In this document: piece after piece, positions 60,960 through 64,000 of the stretch
Position numbering within the stretch: position 1 is the stretch's first letter
Layout of the letters: each line of letters opens with the position of its first letter
Source of the DNA: Lanius collurio
Taxonomy: Eukaryota; Chordata; Aves; Passeriformes; Laniidae
Direction: 5' to 3'
DNA: 64,000 nt
NCBI GenBank assembly: GCA_020086605.1
Contig: JACBWW010000002.1
Coordinates: forward strand, 26,905,304 to 26,969,303
The notes under the pieces: generated by a model
What the model was told of the DNA's origin: nothing
Database searches by the model: none
What the model saw: the letters and a program-made list of their open reading frames with translations, nothing else
Program-made: the position numbers and the translations under genes

Positions 60960-62700
60960 ATATGCTTATTGGAATCCCAGAGGTTTTTTGAGGACACCAT
61001 TTTAGAAATTGAGAATAAATGCATCTCTCAAATGAATAAACGCTCTGAAAGACCCCTGAAAAGGCAACGAAGTCAGTGTGGTTAACCAGAAGAAACCAAC
61101 AGAAGTTTAGAAAAAAAAAAAAAGGTTGTTTCAAGCAAGGACTAAAGATGATGTCTATCAAGTTAAATGTGAAAACATAAAAAGGTTGGACCAGGTAAAA
61201 GATCAAGATCAAGAGCAAGTCACCAGAGGCAAAAGCTAATATTAAATGTTTTTAAACACATCAGAAGCAGGAAATTATTAGGTTATGTAATGAAAACTCA
61301 TTTGCACACCCAGAGAGGAGCACAGAGTGTGGGAGGCATATAACATCATGCCCAGGCCCTCCCAGGCCCATCACAGGGACCATCAGACCACCAAAGGTCC
61401 ATCTCCAGGAGCCAGAGGAGCACAGAGGCCCAAGGGCAAGTGGAAATCCAAATCAAGGATCCCTGAAGAATGAGGGAGGAACTTCTCCAGGCTCCTCCCA
61501 GGACTTCAGCCCCAGTGTCCAGACTTGAACACCATGTCATCAGGAGCAGCTCTCCAGATCTCCTTTTAATCTGTGGGAGTCACAGTCTTGAGCTCTAGGA
61601 CTCATTATGGGAAAAGCAGTTTGGAATTACTTGTGCCTTATGACAAGATGCTTAGAGGAGAAACCAAAGGAGGGTAAAGGCAGGAATTTCAGTGGAGTGC
61701 TTCATGTCCCTGGACCTACTCAGAATGCACTTCCAGTCTCACTACTGGCTTGGTCTGGGATATGGAGCTGTGACAGACTTGCATCTCTTGAGCTGTCAGA
61801 TTCCATCATGATGTATTTTACCCTAACAGAAACCAACCAAAAGTCTGTGGGAGTAATATGATATTGAGGTGTAAAGTGAGCAAGATAGTTAATGGGCCTT
61901 GGCAAAAATGTTAGCAGGAAAGTTTTGGTGTTCATTGTGTTGGACTTTAGACTTCCTTTATGGAAAAAAGCCCTTCCTAAAACTAAAGAATAAGTAAATG
62001 AGACTTCAGAGATGCTGATATGAATAATGTCTGGTTAGCAGGGCCAGAAGCTAATCAGACCAGGTTTCTGAATATAGCTGTAACTCAGCTATTGAGGCAT
62101 GAAGCTACTGTTGGATATATAATCCATCTAGGCATAATACCTCAGCTGTGGTGCCACAGAAAGAGAAGATAATAGACGTGACACTAATTTTTAATCCCAG
62201 AAACATGAGCAATCCTGACTTCCACTTGGGGTCACGGCACAGACTAAGACTAGTAGTCACAGAGATAAATGTGGTATGTTGGAAATGTTTCATACTGTGT
62301 AGGGAAGAGTCACAATGTGTGCTGGATTCCTTCGAAGCTCTTCAAAAAGAATTAAATTGCCAGGAGGCTAGAAGGAAGATAATTTGTGTATCAATAACTG
62401 GTTGAGTAATAGAAAACAAAGTTTTCCCAGTGGAGAAAGGGCTTCAGTGGAATCCCTAAGGAATCAGTGAAGGAGTCTGTGCCCTTCAACATATACATAA
62501 AAAATCAGATGTGTGTGAACAGTGAGGCAACAAATTTTGTTGACTAAAAAATCTGCTCAGATGTATTATGCCTATTTCAGTTCAATCAAGGTTTTCAAGT
62601 CATATAATGATTTACAAGCAGATCTGTAGCAGTAAAAATGGACAAAGCCACAAAAAGTCTAAGACATAACTGAAATTTAACCCAGGTGTAAATGGGTTAC
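60960..62700 (+). mobile_element. Ancient CR1-like LINE, degraded, with reverse transcriptase remnants
   Basis: Plus-strand remnants of a LINE ORF2 in the order expected of the family. Near 61225-61275 the sequence reads (with frameshifts) like the linker before reverse transcriptase, FKHIRSRK, from TTAAACACATCAGAAGCAGG. At 62440-62500 it reads SGIPKESV...VPFNIYIKN, matching the conserved SGVPQGS...LFNIFIND motif. At 62517-62550 VNSEATNFVD followed by a stop replaces the usual FADDT catalytic box. A GC-richer block at about 61345-61560 does not fit and may be a later insertion. The boundaries are approximate. Frameshifts, stops and loss of the catalytic Asp pair show it is long dead. Confidence 0.6.
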
Positions 62701-64000
62701 ATTTTACATTTAGTTGTGGACCACCAGGGGCTACTCTGTAGTCATATGTGCAACCAGTTTTGTACTGGGCCTGTGGTAGTTTTACGCTGGTTTGTGTAAA
62801 GCAGTGATTGGGAAAGCACTGTCTTTAGTCTTTGTGATGTGCTGCCTTTAAGGGGTTTTCGAAATGTAGCAAAGAGAAGTAGGCATATTTTCAGTAATCA
62901 GAATTTACTGTGGAGCACTTTGAGCTTCCTCATGGTTCTACATTAGGAAAGACAGAAAATGAACCATCCAAATCATGCTTCCCTAAACTGTAATATCAAA
63001 TGAAATAGTGCTAGGAAAGGCCTGGCTGGAATAATGGGATGTGCAAACTCTTGCTTTTACCCTTTCCACAAGACATGTCATCCCTGTTGCAGAAGAAAAG
63101 CAAACCAGTTTAGCATTATTTATACTTGACAGACCTATCTTAGCCAATACTCATCTTCTTTGTCTTCCATATATAGTTTTTTCATTTTTCTCCATCAATA
63201 TTTTTCCAATGGAAATTTCTTTTCATCAACTAATAATTACCATCTCCATTCTACACCTCTTAAATTTATCCACTGTGATTTGGTTTTGTTGTCTTTAGGC
63301 CACCTTGTTTGCCCCCTGTGGGTTTGCTGAGGTTGCATCACTCTGAGGTTACTTCTATCCAGCCTTCAGGATGTCAAGCTGAAGTTTATTTGTTGTGGTC
63401 CCCTTGAAAACTTCTAAATTATCTAAATAATTTCCATGTCAGGTTTTGCATATTTTCAAGTGAAAACTTTCATTTGCATCTGATTCCAATTTTTCCAGAT
63501 ACCTGCTTCAAATATTTTTGCTCACTCAGATGCAGCCAAGAACAAGCAAAATGGAAAGGCTAGAAAGACAATTTCACAATATCCTTAATAAGCCTTAGTT
63601 AAAAAGAGACTCAGGGAGGGCCAAGCCCTGTCTCATTTTCTAGGCATTTTACAATAACTGAACACAGGAGACAAATGCAGATGTTACTCCAAAAGCACCT
63701 GAAATACAGACCGAGATCCCTTAATTCTCATATTCAAAAGACATCCACTATCAACAGATATCAAACTGGTGGAAGAACCTCATGTATTTTAGGCAAATGT
63801 TGAATGCTCCAGAGACAAAACCCCACTGAGAACAAAAGAGGAATGATGAGGGTTCACAGCCAAACCACAGAGTTTGCAGTCTATTTGTCAGATTCTTGGC
63901 CTAAAGTTGACAGCCAAAGAAGGGACAAAACCCTGCACTGCCTCATTCCCTTGAGGTTTGTCCATCTGTCCTCAAGCCTCAGGGTGAAGGCCTGGTGATA
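62701..64000. other. Intergenic DNA to the right edge
   Basis: AT-rich, no gene, exon or repeat family recognised. The ORFs at 63041-63298 and 63804-63998 look like chance ORFs. Part of the first 100-200 bases could still belong to the old LINE. Confidence 0.5.

Noticed and set aside
61345..61560. GC-richer block inside the old LINE, considered as an LTR or exon
   Set aside because: No terminal repeats, target-site duplication or coding motif could be seen.
1..64000. Search for tRNA or rRNA genes, CRISPR arrays, retroviral LTR pairs, DNA-transposon inverted repeats and toxin or virus genes
   Set aside because: None seen by eye on either strand; small or diverged examples could have been missed without computation.

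Overview
The window is vertebrate nuclear DNA, most likely from a bird. It holds large introns with GT-AG splice sites, CpG-island promoters, AATAAA polyadenylation signals and several copies of the CR1 LINE, whose 3' ends carry the octamer-type tail typical of birds and other sauropsids. I see no bacterial, phage or plasmid content. By recalled synteny it matches the SPAST-DPY30-MEMO1 block of human 2p22 (reverse orientation). The bird assignment rests on CR1 content, compact introns and protein similarity, not on a search.

Layout. 1-2080: first coding exon (minus strand), start of intron 1 and CpG-island promoter of SPAST, the microtubule-severing ATPase spastin; the rest of the gene lies left of the window. 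2119-2466: a CR1 copy beside that island. 2467-6590: intergenic, with a second CR1. 6590-12160: complete DPY30 (plus strand), a 99-residue subunit of the SET1/MLL histone H3K4 methyltransferase complexes, with one non-coding and four coding exons. 12160-19400: intergenic, with two CR1 fragments. 19400-48890: complete MEMO1 (plus strand), nine coding exons encoding 297 residues, with an 11.8 kb first intron and about 2.1 kb of 3' UTR. 48890-64000: no recognisable protein-coding gene. This last part holds an isolated TATA-plus-CpG-island promoter-like segment at 52435-52595, a CR1 at 54395-54850, a 10-N assembly gap at 55111-55120 and an old degraded LINE on the plus strand at about 60960-62700.

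Exon boundaries of DPY30 and MEMO1 were worked out by hand. The reading phase closes across every junction, giving 300 and 894 coding bases including the stop. The three genes are neighbours without a shared pathway: spastin acts on microtubules and membranes, DPY30 on chromatin, and MEMO1 in metal-dependent redox and cytoskeletal signalling.

I found no convincing previously undescribed system. The items most worth checking are the two strong-context upstream ATGs in the SPAST 5' leader (one a 17-codon ORF whose TGA overlaps the main ATG), the orphan promoter-like island at 52.4 kb, and a GC3-rich minus-strand ORF inside MEMO1 intron 8.
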